Below the pieces are notes generated by a model, which did no database searches, had not been told where the DNA came from, and saw only the letters and a program-made list of their open reading frames with translations. This document shows positions 63,040 to 64,000 of a DNA stretch of 64,000 bases, piece by piece (position 1 is the stretch's first letter; every line of letters begins with the position of its first letter). This DNA is from Trueperella abortisuis (GTDB lineage: Bacteria; Actinomycetota; Actinomycetes; Actinomycetales; Actinomycetaceae), in the NCBI RefSeq assembly GCF_030811095.1, contig NZ_JAUSQL010000001.1:2294001-2358000 (forward strand), written 5' to 3'. The position numbers and the translations under genes are program-made.

Positions 63040-64000
63040 ATGCGAACTTCTCATGCCGTGCTGGCGGCTGGTGGCGGGTTTCTCGCGGCCGGTCTAGCGG
63101 CCGGCGCCTATGGCCTTGTGCATTCGCACAGCTACGTGCTTCGGCGCCGTTCGTTGCTGATCCCGGGCGGGGCAAGCCCGCTCCGGATCCTTCACATCTC
63201 TGACGCTCACACCCTTGCCCGGCACACGAAGCGCCTGCGCTTCATCCGCGACCTCGCCGACACGGCGCCGGACCTGGTGGTGCTCACGGGCGACATGATC
63301 GCCGAGCCCGACGCGGTTGCCCCGGTCCTCGACGCTCTCGACCCTCTGCTGGACGTGCCCGGCGTGTTCGTTTTCGGCTCCAACGACTACGTTGCCCCCG
63401 TCTTCAAGAATCCGTTCGGCTACCTGCGCGGGCCCTCGAACCGTGGGGGCAAGGCGCGCCGGCCGGATCACCGGCCGCTGCCGTGGCGAGCATTGCGTGC
63501 GGAATTCACGACGCGCGGGTGGGTGAACCTGACCAACACGCGGGCCGAGCTGTCCGTCGCCGGTTGGGACCTGGAGTTCGTTGGCGTCGATGACCCCCAC
63601 ATGCACCTCGATCGATTCCCGGCACCGGCTGAGGCGTCGGCTGAGGTCGCGGTTTCAGGGTCGGCTAAGGCCGGCAGCGCCAGCGAGAGCACCCGGGCTA
63701 GCCGACCTGACGGGCCGGCCGGAAAGCCGGGCGGCGTCGGGAAGTCTGTCGACGGCGTCGTTGGCAAGGGAAAGCCGAGGATGCGGATCGGCGTGGCGCA
63801 CGCCCCCTACCAGCGGGTGCTCAACCGGATGGTCGCCGACGGTTGCTCCCTCATTTTCGCCGGGCATACGCACGGTGGTCAGGTGTGCCTGCCGCCGCAT
63901 CGGGCGCTTGTGTCGAACTGCGACCTTGATCCGTCGTTGGCGTCGGGCTTGTTCGACTGGCCTCGCTTCGCGGATTCCGAGCCTCCGATCAAGGGGGACG
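63040..64000 (+). CDS. Metallophosphoesterase (partial, runs off the right edge)
   Basis: Open from ATG 63040 (CAGGAGG just upstream) to the end of the window, 320 codons so far. One N-terminal hydrophobic helix, then the calcineurin-like motifs ISDAHT (for the usual DxH), LTGDMIAE, GSNDYV (for GNHE/GNHD), and the C-terminal FAGHTHGGQ. It corresponds to Rv3683. Residues ~190-245 are a low-complexity Ala/Gly/Ser/Lys insert not seen in most homologues. The N-terminal helix places it at the membrane. Confidence 0.85.
   Translation, partial: MRTSHAVLAAGGGFLAAGLAAGAYGLVHSHSYVLRRRSLLIPGGASPLRILHISDAHTLARHTKRLRFIRDLADTAPDLVVLTGDMIAEPDAVAPVLDALDPLLDVPGVFVFGSNDYVAPVFKNPFGYLRGPSNRGGKARRPDHRPLPWRALRAEFTTRGWVNLTNTRAELSVAGWDLEFVGVDDPHMHLDRFPAPAEASAEVAVSGSAKAGSASESTRASRPDGPAGKPGGVGKSVDGVVGKGKPRMRIGVAHAPYQRVLNRMVADGCSLIFAGHTHGGQVCLPPHRALVSNCDLDPSLASGLFDWPRFADSEPPIKGD

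Overview
The window is from a high-GC Gram-positive chromosome (Actinobacteria). WhiB, CarD, a DUF4244/TadE/Tad cluster, RegX3/SenX3/PhoU, a Crp/GlxR-type regulator and a PASTA-domain class A PBP all point there. Gene order matches Mycobacterium tuberculosis in several blocks (carD-ispD-ispF-cysS-rlmB; gpm-senX3-regX3; topA to the tad genes, then nth, crp, DUF4177, ridA, whiB, ponA and metallophosphoesterase). The many small accessory insertions suggest a host-associated member of the Actinomycetaceae (Trueperella/Arcanobacterium/Actinomyces type); genus cannot be fixed from sequence alone.

Layout. 1-14 kb is an accessory region. It starts with a divergent pair, an AlbA_2/ATPase regulator running off the left edge and a KAP P-loop NTPase. 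The KAP gene abuts a 5'-truncated uracil-DNA glycosylase. Next come a small secreted bacteriocin-like precursor with a small membrane protein; a Crp/Fnr regulator divergent from a heavy-metal chaperone and a P-type ATPase with an unusual CPG motif; an RclA-like flavoprotein; an IS3 transposase remnant; a permuted NlpC/P60-like secreted protein plus lipoprotein; a small membrane protein; and a frameshifted ClbS/DfsB gene.

13.6-26.8 kb holds an M20 amidohydrolase, membrane and beta-helix proteins, an MBL hydrolase, a GNAT enzyme, a LytR_C protein, a nucleobase permease, an ASCH protein coupled to an uncharacterised 423-aa protein, then rlmB, cysS and an Atg22-like MFS transporter. 26.8-28.9 kb holds an 80-bp MITE-like inverted-repeat element and an AAA ATPase/RloB pair that resembles an abortive-infection (AbiL-like) system.

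29-36.8 kb is core: aldose epimerase, ispF-ispD-carD, regX3-senX3 divergent from phoU, gpm, and a PaiB-like protein with an extra C-terminal domain. 36.9-38.8 kb is a small decayed accessory patch (toxin-antitoxin remnant, two small genes) ending at tRNA-Thr(CGT).

38.9-64 kb is core and syntenic: an Hip1-like tripeptidyl aminopeptidase, holB-tmk-topA, a methyltransferase, a DUF2975/XRE pair, a DUF1998 helicase, the tad cluster (ssd-like, tadA, tadB, tadC, DUF4244, TadE, Rv3654c-like), an alpha/beta hydrolase, nth, a Crp regulator, DUF4177-ridA, whiB, ponA and a metallophosphoesterase running off the right edge.

Non-coding signals include an FNR-like palindrome in the metal cassette, phased CTCT-containing motifs in the first divergent promoter, a PHO/RegX3-like palindrome before phoU, DnaA-box-like pairs, two copies of a 112-bp repeat 55 kb apart in opposite orientation, several tandem repeats and several strong hairpin terminators.
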